This document shows, piece after piece, positions 1 to 8,059 of a DNA stretch of 17,700 nucleotides (the first letter of the stretch is position 1; each line of letters opens with the position of its first letter). A model generated the notes under the pieces. The model was not told the origin of the DNA. It searched no databases and was given only the letters and a program-made list of their open reading frames with translations. Source of the stretch: an uncultured Sutterella sp. (GTDB lineage: Bacteria > Pseudomonadota > Gammaproteobacteria > Burkholderiales > Burkholderiaceae_F). Made by a program: the position numbers and the translations under genes. The stretch lies in the NCBI GenBank assembly GCA_900538905.1, contig UPZS01000044.1, positions 1 through 17,700 of the forward strand, written 5' to 3'.

Positions 1-307
1 TGATATCAGGTTTTTTTAGCGAAATGAAAGCTACGTTTATGACTAAGTTATCATTATTCTTAAGCTTTATAAATGAGCTTTTATAGCATTCAGTTCCAGA
101 CTCTATTCAGCATCTTTCATCTGTTTTGATTATCATTTTAATGGCTTATTTGTGAATCATTATACTAAACAAATCCAATCTTTTTACCCGACTGACTTTC
201 TCTTTAGCTCTTGACAGCATCAACGATTGATCTGTTATGATGGCCACCGTTGACGTTGTTGTGCACGTCAAATTCGAGAGACTTTTTACCGATTGCGAGA
301 ATCCGAT
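1..307. other. AT-rich gene-free stretch at the edge of the core block
   Basis: This stretch is clearly richer in A and T than the rest of the window, most strikingly in the first 200 bases. I see no convincing coding region on either strand. The short open frames here lack a ribosome binding site and resemble no family I know. A weak 5-bp inverted repeat (AAGCT at 62-66, AGCTT at 76-80) lies in the AT-rich part but is too short to call a terminator. The only solid content is the promoter at 211-241. The change in base composition fits the edge of an accessory segment next to conserved genes, which is an inference by eye. Confidence 0.5.
211..241 (+). promoter_or_regulatory. Sigma70-type promoter with extended -10 for the VWA/HExxH gene
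   Basis: A perfect -35 hexamer TTGACA (211-216) is followed after 19 bases by TATGAT (236-241). The -10 is preceded by TG one base upstream (233-234), the extended -10 pattern, which can compensate for the slightly long spacer. Transcription would start near 248, about 60 bases before the ATG at 308. This supports 308, not the later ATG at 524, as the original start of the gene. Confidence 0.6.
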
Positions 308-1987
308 ATGGCTACCGAGATCCTTACAGTGTCCGATCAGTTTTCCCATTCCGCCCGCCGGAAAGCTGTCTGTACATTCCTACGCAGTTTCGCCGGTTCC
401 GGTGACACCCACTTTCTCTTTTCCCACAGCCCATCAACCGACGGAAAAACCGTTTGGCTTGGCGAATGCGCACCTTCCGACGAGAGGTATTAAACACGAA
501 CGCCCGTACATTGCAACCACGAAATGATGCATGTAGCGCATACCGATTTTTCAGCCGCGCAAGGCATTCACCACCTCACGCAACGTCTTTTGAATGTAGT
601 TGAAGACGTCCGCATTGACAAACTCGGTGAAGAAAAGTCCCCCGCCTACCGTATCTGGCGAGAACATCTTGCCGAGTACCGTGAAGCTGACGGCACGTTG
701 CGCGCGGTTTCTTCGCCCGCTTTGACGCAGTCCCCCATCGAGAGCGTCGTGACATGGCTGCATACGGAGCTAATGGCACACGCGGGTTACCGTTGGGCAT
801 TGCGCAATCTCTCACACACGCGTGATTTGGTAAAGCCGATGCCGTCATCGATCAAACGAGTCCTGGTTAAGGAAGCCTTGAAGGTCAACAAAGCAAATTC
901 CACAAACGATTGTCTCAAAATCGCGAAAAAACTATTCAAGATTCTCACGGACCTCAACGACGAGCAACAAAAGAAACAGTCGTTTGTCCAAGAATTAGAT
1001 TCCGGGATGACAGCTAGCCTCTTTAGTGAAAACGACATTGGAAGTACTCCGTTGGACGACCCGATGCAATTTATCGAAAAATTGTTGTCATCACCCGAAA
1101 ACAACAACGCATCGGGTTCAAAAATGATGCGTCAATCGAGACTCGGAGCTGCTGCAGACTTTTGCGGCAGCGGCATTTGTACCACTCCCCCTGAACCGAA
1201 ATACCGCTTGAATCGCTGGCCGTTAGATGCTGCCGAACTTAAGAACGGAATGCTTCACCGTGAGTTCATTCGGCAATATGAGAAGGCTCGGAAAAGCCTC
1301 GGCAGCCTCGTTCAACAATTTTCAAAGCTTCTGAGGACAAAAGATTATTTTGCCGGCTATGGATTAGCAAGGTCCGGAGCTGATCTGCGCGACGACTGGA
1401 TTGATGCAATTGCCTGTTCCGATTCGCGTCTCTTTGAAGTCGCAGCAACGGGAAGAAGTATTAGTTCAGAAATTTGTGTGCTGCTGGATCGATCGGGTTC
1501 CATGGGTGTCTCGACCATGACGGTCGCCAAAGTTGCAGTAAACGCCTTGGTGCGAGCCATTGATCGCATCAAAGGGGCGACTTCACGCGTGGCTCTTTTC
1601 CCTGGGTTATGTAATGACCATGTAGCGCTTGTCAAAGAGACAAGTGAACCGCTCAACTCTCTTGAAAGCAAGTTGCCCTCAATTGATGCGTACGGCTCCA
1701 CGCCAATTCAGGAGGCTATGTGCTGGGGGCTGGATTCTTTTAAAAATTCTCGGGCCCGTGACAAACTTCTTTTGGTGATCACCGACGGCCGATTCAACGC
1801 TCAATACTCGCAGAGCATGGAAGAAAAACTCAAAAGTGCCGGCGTCGAATTCGCCCTGATGTCAATCGGCATCAACAACAGCGATGCAGCAAAAAATCAC
1901 GTCCTGGTCCACAAGACTGATGAAATCAACCAGGGGCTCCTGCAGCTGATTTCTCGGACTGCTTTTGTGAAAGCGCTTCGCAGATAG
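308..1987 (+). pseudogene. CobT-like HExxH/von Willebrand A domain protein, interrupted by an in-frame stop
   Basis: The reading frame runs from ATG 308 to TAG 1985-1987 but contains TAA at 491-493 (codon 62). The only long uninterrupted part is 524-1987 (487 codons). Reading through the TAA, the next codons give NHEMMHVAHTDF. The HExxH at 518-532 is the zinc-metalloprotease-type motif seen in the N-terminal part of CobT-like VWA proteins, and it is followed by NVVEDVRID, a possible acidic metal-ligand helix. A start at ATG 524 would cut this motif in half and has no Shine-Dalgarno sequence, so the frame upstream belongs to the gene. The C-terminal third is a von Willebrand A domain with a complete metal site: DRSGS at 1487-1501, a later Thr in YGSTPI, and VITDG. 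Family knowledge: such proteins often pair with a MoxR/CobS-type AAA+ ATPase, which is not seen here. I infer a recent nonsense mutation in an accessory gene. A sequencing error is the main alternative. Function is unknown. Confidence 0.65.
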
Positions 1988-2034
1988 AAAAAGTCCCGAA
2001 CAGTTATCTTGACCTGCCGGGACTGGAATTTTTT
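1988..2034. terminator. Bidirectional rho-independent terminator between convergent genes
   Basis: A 7-bp perfect stem, AGTCCCG (1992-1998) with CGGGACT (2018-2024), encloses a 19-base loop. TTTTTT follows at 2029-2034 on the plus strand. Five A residues at 1988-1992 provide a U-run for minus-strand transcripts. It sits between the plus-strand VWA gene, which ends at 1987, and the minus-strand phosphoribosyltransferase, which ends at 2052, so it can serve both. Confidence 0.75.
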
Positions 2035-2051
2035 AGCCGAAAACTGAAGCT

Positions 2052-2585
2052 TTAGAGTTCTTCGCCGTATTTTTCAAGGCACTTCTTGAGATGCACCTCT
2101 TCTCCGAGATCGTCATAGCATTCAAACGGCTGATGAATCCAGGGGCTGTCCTTGAACGTGATCACGCTGTAATCAGGCTTGAAAACAGAGCAGGCCTTCA
2201 CCCACAACACGGCAACGCGGATTTCCGTGACTTCCGGATAACACTTGCGAAGATGCGCCACAACGCGGCGGATCGTTTCACCGGAGTCACACAAGTCGTC
2301 GACCAACAGAAGCTTCCCCTTGAGCTCCGATACGCCCGTAATGTACTTGGCGATGTCAAGATCGCCCTGTACAGTTCCCGCAGCTTCGCGGTATGAGCTC
2401 GTGGTCATGATCGCCAGCGGCTTGCCGTAAATACGGCTGAAAAAGTCGCCGGGACGCATGCCGCCGCGCGCGAGGCACAGCAAGGAATCAAACTGCCAAC
2501 CGCTTTTGGCCACGCGAGCCACAAGGCGTTCGCAAAGTTCAATATAGGTATTCCAATCAAAATGGGCGTGGGTGGTTTCAGCCAT
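2052..2585 (-). CDS. Phosphoribosyltransferase, purine salvage type
   Basis: This 177-residue protein has the type I phosphoribosyltransferase signature. The PRPP-binding loop VDDLCDSGET lies at residues 95-104 and an earlier loop ARGGMRPG at about 39-46. Enzymes of this family move a purine base onto PRPP to make a nucleotide and pyrophosphate in the cytoplasm. The length and the position directly after purA match the xanthine/hypoxanthine-type enzyme that, from memory, follows purA in many Burkholderiales. The base used cannot be read from sequence alone. ATG 2585 is the first start in the frame; the Shine-Dalgarno signal is weak. A hairpin at 2618-2651 lies between it and purA, so expression may be partly uncoupled from the upstream operon. 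Confidence 0.85.
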   Translation of the reverse strand: MAETTHAHFDWNTYIELCERLVARVAKSGWQFDSLLCLARGGMRPGDFFSRIYGKPLAIMTTSSYREAAGTVQGDLDIAKYITGVSELKGKLLLVDDLCDSGETIRRVVAHLRKCYPEVTEIRVAVLWVKACSVFKPDYSVITFKDSPWIHQPFECYDDLGEEVHLKKCLEKYGEEL

Positions 2586-2617
2586 GTCTGCTCAATGAAT
2601 TGTGGGTTTGGTACGTC

Positions 2618-2651
2618 AAAAGGCGGAGTCCGCTGGGGAAACCGCCTTTTT
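2618..2651 (-). terminator. Hairpin terminator or attenuator between purA and the phosphoribosyltransferase gene
   Basis: A 9-bp perfect stem, AAAAGGCGG (2618-2626) with CCGCCTTTT (2642-2650), encloses a 15-base loop. On the minus strand the stem ends in TTTT and then GACG, so the U-run is short. On the plus strand it ends in five Ts. It lies 107 bases past the purA stop and 32 bases before the next start codon, so it may terminate the purA transcript only partly. Confidence 0.6.
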
Positions 2652-2669
2652 GCTCTTAATTGCTGTGCG

Positions 2670-2698
2670 ATTTTAACGCAGGGGCGCGCAGAGGTGAA
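2670..2698 (-). promoter_or_regulatory. Possible promoter for the phosphoribosyltransferase gene
   Basis: Read on the minus strand, TTCACC (2693-2698) is followed after 17 bases by TAAAAT (2670-2675). That is 4 of 6 matches at -35 and 5 of 6 at -10. Transcription would begin near 2663, just before the hairpin at 2618-2651. A 7-bp inverted repeat (2680-2686 with 2714-2720) overlaps the spacer. This is a pattern match only. Confidence 0.25.
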
Positions 2699-2733
2699 GC
2701 TTCTCGGTCAAAACGCCCCTCTGTTCATAGAAC

Positions 2734-4026
2734 TTACGCGAAGGGATCGTTCAAAAGGATCGTTTGGTTGCGATCCGGGCCCGTGGACACGAGAGCGATC
2801 GGGCATCCGGCTACTTCAGAGAGTCGCTGCAGATATTTCTGCGCCGAAACCGGAAGATCTTCCCAACGAGTCACGCCGAATGTGCTTTCGTTCCAGCCTT
2901 CGAACTCTTCGTAAACCGGTTCGCAAGCGGCGGCAGCGTCTGCACCATAAGGCATCAGATCGACCCTTTCACCGTTAACGGTGTAACCCACACCAAGCTT
3001 GACAGTCTTCATGCCGTCGAGCACGTCAAGCTTCATGATGGCGAGCCCAGTGAGACCGTTGATCTGCACAGCGCGGCGAAGTGCGGCACCGTCAAACCAA
3101 CCGCAGCGACGCGGACGCCCCGTCACAGCACCAAATTCGTTGCCTTTGCGGCGCAGTTCTTCGCCCACTTCATCAAGAAGTTCGGTCGGGAACGGACCGG
3201 AACCAACACGCGTGCAGTAGGCCTTGGTGATACCGAGCACGTAGTTCAGGCGATTGGGACCGACGCCGGCACCGGCGCAAGCCGAACCTGCCACCACGTT
3301 CGAGGACGTCACAAAAGGATATGTACCGTGGTCAATGTCGAGCATCGTGCCCTGAGCTCCTTCAAAGAGGAACTGCTTGCCCTGATCCATTTGCGCGTTA
3401 AGTTCGGCGCTGATGTCGGTCACGAGCGGACGAAGACGTTCGGCATAACCGAGCGTCTTGGCGATCACTTCTTCGGGATCGAGCGGTTCGGCATGCAGAT
3501 AATTCTTCAGCGTAAAGTTATGCAGATCCATCACAGCACGCACGCGTTCGGCGAAGCGTTCCGGATCGAACAGATCAGCCACTCGCACACTGCGGCGAGC
3601 CACCTTGTCTTCGTAAGCCGGACCGATGCCGCGGCCGGTCGTGCCGATTTTGTTGGCACCGAGCGCAGCTTCACGGGCGTGATCGAGCGCCACGTGGTAG
3701 GGCATGATCAGAGGGGCGTTGCCCGAGACGCGAATGCGCGGTTCTGCATCCACTCCGTGGCTCTTGAGTTCTTCGATTTCAGAGAAAAAAGCTTCGGGAG
3801 AAAATACGACGCCGTTACCGAGATAGCAACGAGATGTCGGATGCATAATGCCCGACGGGATCAGGCGCAGAATCGTCTTTGCGCCGTTGATCACGAGGGT
3901 GTGGCCGGCATTGTGACCGCCGTTGAAGCGAACGACGCCGTCAACGCGCTCGGTGAGCCAATCGACAACTTTGCCCTTGCCTTCGTCACCCCACTGGGCA
4001 CCGACTACCACGACATTTTTAGACAT
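2734..4026 (-). CDS. purA: Adenylosuccinate synthetase
   Basis: PurA joins IMP and aspartate using GTP to make adenylosuccinate, the first committed step from IMP to AMP. The 430-residue product matches the usual length of about 430. Motifs in order are the GTP loop [11 protein letters not shown] at residues 9-19 with catalytic Asp14, GGHNAGHT with catalytic His42, then [34 protein letters not shown] and, near the end, GPDRNQT. ATG 4026 is chosen over an in-frame start at 4068 because conserved sequence begins at MSKNVVVVG and AAGGAG lies about 7 bases upstream. The longer start would also overlap the end of hisZ. hisZ ends 22 bases upstream, so the two are very probably co-transcribed. Confidence 0.97.
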   Translation of the reverse strand: MSKNVVVVGAQWGDEGKGKVVDWLTERVDGVVRFNGGHNAGHTLVINGAKTILRLIPSGIMHPTSRCYLGNGVVFSPEAFFSEIEELKSHGVDAEPRIRVSGNAPLIMPYHVALDHAREAALGANKIGTTGRGIGPAYEDKVARRSVRVADLFDPERFAERVRAVMDLHNFTLKNYLHAEPLDPEEVIAKTLGYAERLRPLVTDISAELNAQMDQGKQFLFEGAQGTMLDIDHGTYPFVTSSNVVAGSACAGAGVGPNRLNYVLGITKAYCTRVGSGPFPTELLDEVGEELRRKGNEFGAVTGRPRRCGWFDGAALRRAVQINGLTGLAIMKLDVLDGMKTVKLGVGYTVNGERVDLMPYGADAAAACEPVYEEFEGWNESTFGVTRWEDLPVSAQKYLQRLSEVAGCPIALVSTGPDRNQTILLNDPFA

Positions 4027-4048
4027 TGGGACTCCTTCCATCCGGAAT

Positions 4049-5203
4049 TCAGAGGGCCTTAAGTTCAAAGCCCAAAGAGGTTCTAACTAATTCTTTCGTA
4101 ATCACAAACTGTTCAAGCACGTCCTCGTCACGCTCGCCGGGCAGCAAGCGCACAACGATGTGCCCTTCGTCGCGAAGCTTTTCAACCTGTGCTTCCAGGT
4201 CGCGGGCTAGCGGTCCGCGTGCGACAACGGCTTGCGGACGATGCGAAGCAGCCACCTGGAGTCCTGCCAGAGCTCGCAGGTATACGGTAAAGCCGCAGGC
4301 CGGCCGCGAACGGCCGAATGCCAAACCCACACCATCATAGCGCCCGCCTCTCAAAACCGCCTGAGCATAATTCGGTATGTTCACCGAGAACGTGATGCCC
4401 GTGAGGTACTGATAGCCGTGCACGTCACAGAAGTCGACGCTCACTTCGTCGGCACCGCAGATGTTTGCCAGCTCGCGAACTTCCCGCAAAGCTGCCTGAA
4501 TCTCAGGCTTTTGCGGCAGCTCGCGCTCAAGTATATCGAGAACAGAAACATCTCCGAAAGTCCGAAGCAAAAGCTGCAGAGCCTGCTGCACTTCCAGATC
4601 GAATCCGACGGCAGCTTCAGCTAACGCAATCGGATCCTTCATGCGAAGTGCCCGTACCACTCCGTGCACACTTTCGTCTGAAATTCGCTCTCCCATCAAG
4701 GCGTGCAAAATCGCCATGTGGCCGATGTCGATATGTACGACATCAATGCCAAGCTTTTTGAGAGTACGCACTGCCAACGTCATGATCTCGGCATCGGCCT
4801 CAATACCGCTGGCGCCGAACAATTCAACGCCGGCGACAACAGGTTCGCGGCTTGCCAGCGGGTGCATCGGTCGAGCGTGCAGGCAACTGCCGGCATAACA
4901 CAGACGACTTACGCCCTTTCGACCCAGAATATGCGCATCGATGCGCGCGCACTGCGGCGTCATGTCGGCACGGATGCCGATCGTGCGCCCCGTCCCCGGA
5001 TCCATGAATTTGAATGTGCTGTTATCCAAATCGCTGCCGCTACCGGTCAAAAGAGAATCAACGTACTCCACCATCGGCGGCTGAACCAATTCAAAGCCGT
5101 GCACCTTAAAAAGGTCAAGGCATTTGCGTCGTATCGACTCGAGTACGCGAGCTTCGCGAGGCAAAATATCCGCGAAATGCTCCGGAATAAGCCAACTGAT
5201 CAT
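4049..5203 (-). CDS. hisZ: ATP phosphoribosyltransferase regulatory subunit
   Basis: HisZ is a catalytically inactive relative of histidyl-tRNA synthetase. It binds short-form HisG and carries the histidine feedback control of the first step of histidine synthesis. The 384-residue protein has the HisRS-like class II fold, with [15 protein letters not shown] near the start, motif 2-like [16 protein letters not shown] at about 76-91, and [10 protein letters not shown] in the C-terminal part. It lacks the C-terminal anticodon-binding domain of a true HisRS and is distinct from hisS at 13209-14507. The genome should therefore carry a short-form hisG elsewhere. ATG 5203 is the natural start, though the Shine-Dalgarno signal is weak. 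It sits 91 bases after the DUF2065 gene and 22 before purA, the order from memory usual in Burkholderiales. Confidence 0.93.
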   Translation of the reverse strand: MISWLIPEHFADILPREARVLESIRRKCLDLFKVHGFELVQPPMVEYVDSLLTGSGSDLDNSTFKFMDPGTGRTIGIRADMTPQCARIDAHILGRKGVSRLCYAGSCLHARPMHPLASREPVVAGVELFGASGIEADAEIMTLAVRTLKKLGIDVVHIDIGHMAILHALMGERISDESVHGVVRALRMKDPIALAEAAVGFDLEVQQALQLLLRTFGDVSVLDILERELPQKPEIQAALREVRELANICGADEVSVDFCDVHGYQYLTGITFSVNIPNYAQAVLRGGRYDGVGLAFGRSRPACGFTVYLRALAGLQVAASHRPQAVVARGPLARDLEAQVEKLRDEGHIVVRLLPGERDEDVLEQFVITKELVRTSLGFELKAL

Positions 5204-5294
5204 ATGTTTTGAACGCTCTTGTCTAAACGGTCAACCTCATCGGCAAAAGCGCTCCTCCCTTATGAAAATTTATGTTTTTTACGCCTCAAGCTCG

Positions 5295-5489
5295 TCACTT
5301 CCAGTAGAGCGTGATCAGCCAGACTGCCGCCAAACCTCCTGCCACCAGCACCGCAGCAATGCGGACAAGTACGGCATCAGGTAAATCTGCGGCTGTCTTA
5401 ACTGCCTGCTTCCACTTGGCAGGAGCCACCAACGGAAGAATTCCTTCGAAAACCGCCATGAAGCATAGCGCCAGAACGAGAGTTTTCAT
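5295..5489 (-). CDS. DUF2065 family small membrane protein
   Basis: This 64-residue protein has two predicted membrane segments, at about residues 3-23 and 42-62. They are joined by a short polar stretch containing APAKWKQAV. Size, hydrophobic pattern and position directly after hflC match the DUF2065 (YjeT-like) family, which often follows hflKC in proteobacteria. The family has no established function. The conserved context suggests, as inference, a link to the HflKC membrane complex. The start at 5489 lies 18 bases after the hflC stop with a modest AGG signal upstream, so it is probably translated from the hflKC transcript. Confidence 0.85.
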   Translation of the reverse strand: MKTLVLALCFMAVFEGILPLVAPAKWKQAVKTAADLPDAVLVRIAAVLVAGGLAAVWLITLYWK

Positions 5490-5507
5490 TGCCGTCGGCC
5501 TGTTTTT

Positions 5508-6380
5508 TTATTCTCCCTTGGAGTTCTTGAGATAATCAAAGAACTCGCCCGAACCGTCAAGAACGATCATATCGGTCGACTTGCCGAAACTCTGCTTGTA
5601 AGCTTCGATATTGCGGTAGAACTTTGCAAACTCGGGATTGCGATTGAAGGCTTCGGCATAGACGGCATTGGCCTGAGCGTCCCCCTCACCCTTGATTTCC
5701 TGAGCCTGACGATAGGCTTCAGCAAGAATCACTTCGCGTTCACGATCGGCCTGTGCGCGAATGCGCTCGGCTGCCGCTGCGCCCTTGCTGCGTTCTTCAC
5801 TCGCCACGCGCTTGCGTTCGGCTTCCATACGGCGATACACGGACTCGGAAATTTCCGGCGTGAAATCAACGCGCTTCAAACGCACATCCACAATATCGAT
5901 GCCGATGTCTTGTACGCGAGCCTGCAACCCCTTCTGGATTTCGTTCATGGCCTTTTCACGTTCGCGGGACGTGATTTCGTTGACCGTTCTGCGGTTGACG
6001 GTCTGATTGAGCACATCGCGCAAAAGAGCCGCCACACGGTCCTCGGCAGCGCGTTCATTACCAATAAAAGACACCCAGTACTTGCGAGGATCGGCAATAC
6101 GCCAGCGCACAAAACTGTCGATAAGCAGGTTCTTCTTTTCGCTCGTCTGGACCAAATCGGCGTTGGGAGCATCCAACGTCAAGATGCGTTTGTCGAGATA
6201 AACAATGTTCTGAAGCGGAGCCGGAAGCTTCACATAAAGGCCCGGTTCGCTTTTAACGTCCTTCAGTTCACCCAGAGCAAAGACGAGAGCGTATTCGCGC
6301 TCGCCCACCGTATAAAGACACAGTTCGGCGGCACCCACCGCCACCACGGCAGCAACCAAAAGGGAAGTCAGTTTCTTCAT
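5508..6380 (-). CDS. hflC: SPFH-domain membrane protein, FtsH modulator subunit HflC
   Basis: HflC and HflK form a large inner-membrane cage around the FtsH protease and modulate its activity. The 290-residue protein begins with an uncleaved signal anchor (about residues 4-20, AVVAVGAAELCLYTVG). The SPFH/band 7 domain follows, with VGEREYALVFALGE and DKRILTLDAPNADLVQTS. Next comes a charged coiled region rich in Glu, Arg and Ala (MEAERKRVASEERSKG and following). It is somewhat shorter than the E. coli protein of roughly 330 residues. ATG 6380 has a strong GAGGGGG Shine-Dalgarno sequence upstream. The gene starts 20 bases after the hflK stop, which implies coupled expression at matched amounts. 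Confidence 0.95.
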   Translation of the reverse strand: MKKLTSLLVAAVVAVGAAELCLYTVGEREYALVFALGELKDVKSEPGLYVKLPAPLQNIVYLDKRILTLDAPNADLVQTSEKKNLLIDSFVRWRIADPRKYWVSFIGNERAAEDRVAALLRDVLNQTVNRRTVNEITSREREKAMNEIQKGLQARVQDIGIDIVDVRLKRVDFTPEISESVYRRMEAERKRVASEERSKGAAAAERIRAQADREREVILAEAYRQAQEIKGEGDAQANAVYAEAFNRNPEFAKFYRNIEAYKQSFGKSTDMIVLDGSGEFFDYLKNSKGE

Positions 6381-6400
6381 AGTGTTCGTTCCCCCTCAAA

Positions 6401-7864
6401 TCAACGGATGCGCTCGCGCGACAAAGTACGAGAGGCCTCCGGCTGCGGGGAGGGTTGAGCAATCGGAGCAGCGGTTACAGCAGTACCGGCTGCGGCATTG
6501 TTTTGAGCTTGCGTCTTGGCTGCCGAAGCGCTTTGCTCAAGCAGCTTGTCAAAGGGCAGATACAGGAGATTGCTCGCGCCCTTGGACTCCACAAGCACCT
6601 TCTTGGTGTTGCTGTACACGTCGCGCATCGCGTCAATATAGATTCGATCGCGCGTGACCTGCGGGGCCTTTTCATATTGTTCAAGCACCTTACTAAATCG
6701 TTCGGCATCGCCGCGTGCGGTCTCAACCACACGAGCCTTGTAAGCTTCGGCCTCTTGATTCAGACGTGACGCCATACCGCGCGCCACCGGCACCACGGCA
6801 TTGGCATACGCCTGACCTTCGTTGATCTGACGTTCGCGGTCCTGACCGGCCTTAACGGCGTCATTGAAGGCAGCCTGCACTTGCTGCGGGGGTTGAGCGT
6901 TTTGAATGGCAACGCTCATTACCTCAATACCCGTCTGATAACGGTCCAACATCGCCTGCATGGCCACCTGGACAGCAGACGCAATTTCCTGCTTGCTTTC
7001 AAAAAGCACCGAGTCCATGGTCTTGCGGCCGACCACTTCACGCATGGCCGATTCGGCGGCATCAAACACGCTGCGGTCCGGGTCGCGACTGCGGAAAAGA
7101 TAATCCTTGGCAGCATGCGGCTTGATGCGGTACTGCACGTTGAACATGACGTCAACGATGTTTTCGTCGTCGGTGAGCATCAGAGCTTCCTTCAAACGCT
7201 GCGTCGTACCGCGCATACCGATTTCGGCTTTACGCACACTCGAAACATCGACAATTTCGACATCCTGCACCGGCCAAGGCAGGCGCCAGTTGATGCCAGG
7301 CGCGCTGTCCTGGGTGTACTTGCCAAACGTCGTCACCACGCCGATCTGGCCTTCGGGAACGATGTAGATGCCGCTGGCAAGCCAAGCAATGGCAGCTACA
7401 CCGATCAGTCCGGCAATACCTCGTACAGAAAACGATTTCGGATCACGTCCGAAACCGCGGCGGGCGCGGGGCGTTCGCGGAGGCGGCGGCGTTTGATGGT
7501 CATCCTGACGCCAAGCAGGCTGTTCTTCCTCCCGAGGCGTTTCGTCGTCGCGACGAGACTGCCATGCGTCCTGGCTTTGACGATTGCCTCGAGGATCCTT
7601 TTGCCCCCCGAGAATCGAATTGACCATACGGTTGAAATCGTTCCAAAGCTGATCAAGGTCGTTGCCTTCGTTACGGTTGCCCCGACGATCGCTCATATTG
7701 TTTCGATCGTTGTCGGAAGCCTGACGATCGGCCTCTTCTCGTCTTCTGTTTTCATCATTCGGATCAGGTTGAGTCTGATCCTGTCTTTGCTGATTTTCTT
7801 GTTCGTCATTGCGGGGTTTGTCAGAGCCCGCAGAACGGCCCCATTGCGGGTCATTGAATGACAT
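6401..7864 (-). CDS. hflK: SPFH-domain membrane protein, FtsH modulator subunit HflK
   Basis: HflK is the partner of HflC in the FtsH-associated membrane complex. The 487-residue protein has three parts. A very polar N-terminal tail (residues 1-148) is rich in Asn, Gln, Asp, Arg and Pro. One membrane segment follows at about 149-168 (IAGLIGVAAIAWLASGIYIV). Then comes the SPFH domain with VPEGQIGVVTTFGKY and a long helical region containing GQDRERQINEGQAYANAVVP. ATG 7864 is chosen because MSFNDPQWGR is the typical HflK beginning and AGGG lies about 9 bases upstream; an in-frame start at 7957 adds unrelated residues. The polar tail is longer than the roughly 80 residues of E. coli HflK. A terminator after hflX suggests that hflK has its own promoter. 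Confidence 0.95.
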   Translation of the reverse strand: MSFNDPQWGRSAGSDKPRNDEQENQQRQDQTQPDPNDENRRREEADRQASDNDRNNMSDRRGNRNEGNDLDQLWNDFNRMVNSILGGQKDPRGNRQSQDAWQSRRDDETPREEEQPAWRQDDHQTPPPPRTPRARRGFGRDPKSFSVRGIAGLIGVAAIAWLASGIYIVPEGQIGVVTTFGKYTQDSAPGINWRLPWPVQDVEIVDVSSVRKAEIGMRGTTQRLKEALMLTDDENIVDVMFNVQYRIKPHAAKDYLFRSRDPDRSVFDAAESAMREVVGRKTMDSVLFESKQEIASAVQVAMQAMLDRYQTGIEVMSVAIQNAQPPQQVQAAFNDAVKAGQDRERQINEGQAYANAVVPVARGMASRLNQEAEAYKARVVETARGDAERFSKVLEQYEKAPQVTRDRIYIDAMRDVYSNTKKVLVESKGASNLLYLPFDKLLEQSASAAKTQAQNNAAAGTAVTAAPIAQPSPQPEASRTLSRERIR

Positions 7865-7947
7865 GGAAGTATCCCTGTTTCCTGATTGTTCTATCGCATT
7901 CGATTCGCCCGAAATCCCTGACGGCAGAGACGTCGGGCAACTGTTGC

Positions 7948-7956
7948 AGTTTAGCA
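7948..7956 (-). promoter_or_regulatory. Possible extended -10 promoter for hflKC
   Basis: On the minus strand TGCTAAACT (7948-7956) fits an extended -10 element (TGn followed by TAAACT). No good -35 hexamer lies upstream. It falls between the hflX terminator and the hflK start, where a promoter would be expected, with transcription beginning near 7941. Evidence is limited to this match and its position. Confidence 0.25.
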
Positions 7957-8029
7957 TTGAGCCTTGTGGCCACCGACGGTAATAAGCCCTTGTTTAACCG
8001 CTTGTTACGAACGCTCACGAAGCGGCCTC

Positions 8030-8058
8030 AAAAAGCGTTATGAAAGCCCGAACGCTTT
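8030..8058 (-). terminator. Rho-independent terminator after hflX
   Basis: On the minus strand AAAGCGTT (complement of 8051-8058) pairs perfectly over 8 bp with AACGCTTT (complement of 8032-8039) around an 11-base loop. The transcript then has five U residues (8030-8034, overlapping the stem end). It begins 1 base after the hflX stop codon. It should end the hfq-hflX transcript, at least partly, before hflK. Confidence 0.7.
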
Positions 8059-8059
8059 C

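Noticed and set aside
237..527. A 96-codon plus-strand frame overlapping the start of the VWA gene
   Set aside because: It is in another frame from the HExxH/VWA gene, has no clear ribosome binding site and its product is Pro/Ser-rich with no recognisable motif. The frame starting at 308 explains the region better.
2680..2720. AGGGGCG/CGCCCCT inverted repeat after purA, as its terminator
   Set aside because: The loop is 27 bases long and no U-run follows on the minus strand. It is not a convincing terminator by itself.
2764..4062. Long plus-strand open frame opposite purA
   Set aside because: It is the exact antisense of a well-supported gene, shows no family resemblance and has a His/Arg/Val-rich composition typical of a codon-bias shadow. 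Similar frames opposite hisS (13428-14612), rlmN (15887-16993) and hflK (6881-7861) were rejected for the same reason.
5204..5294. Five-codon mini-frame (MRLTV) after GGGAGG in the hisZ leader, as a possible leader peptide
   Set aside because: It contains no histidine codons, the spacing to GGGAGG is long, and no terminator/anti-terminator pair is visible. It is most likely chance.
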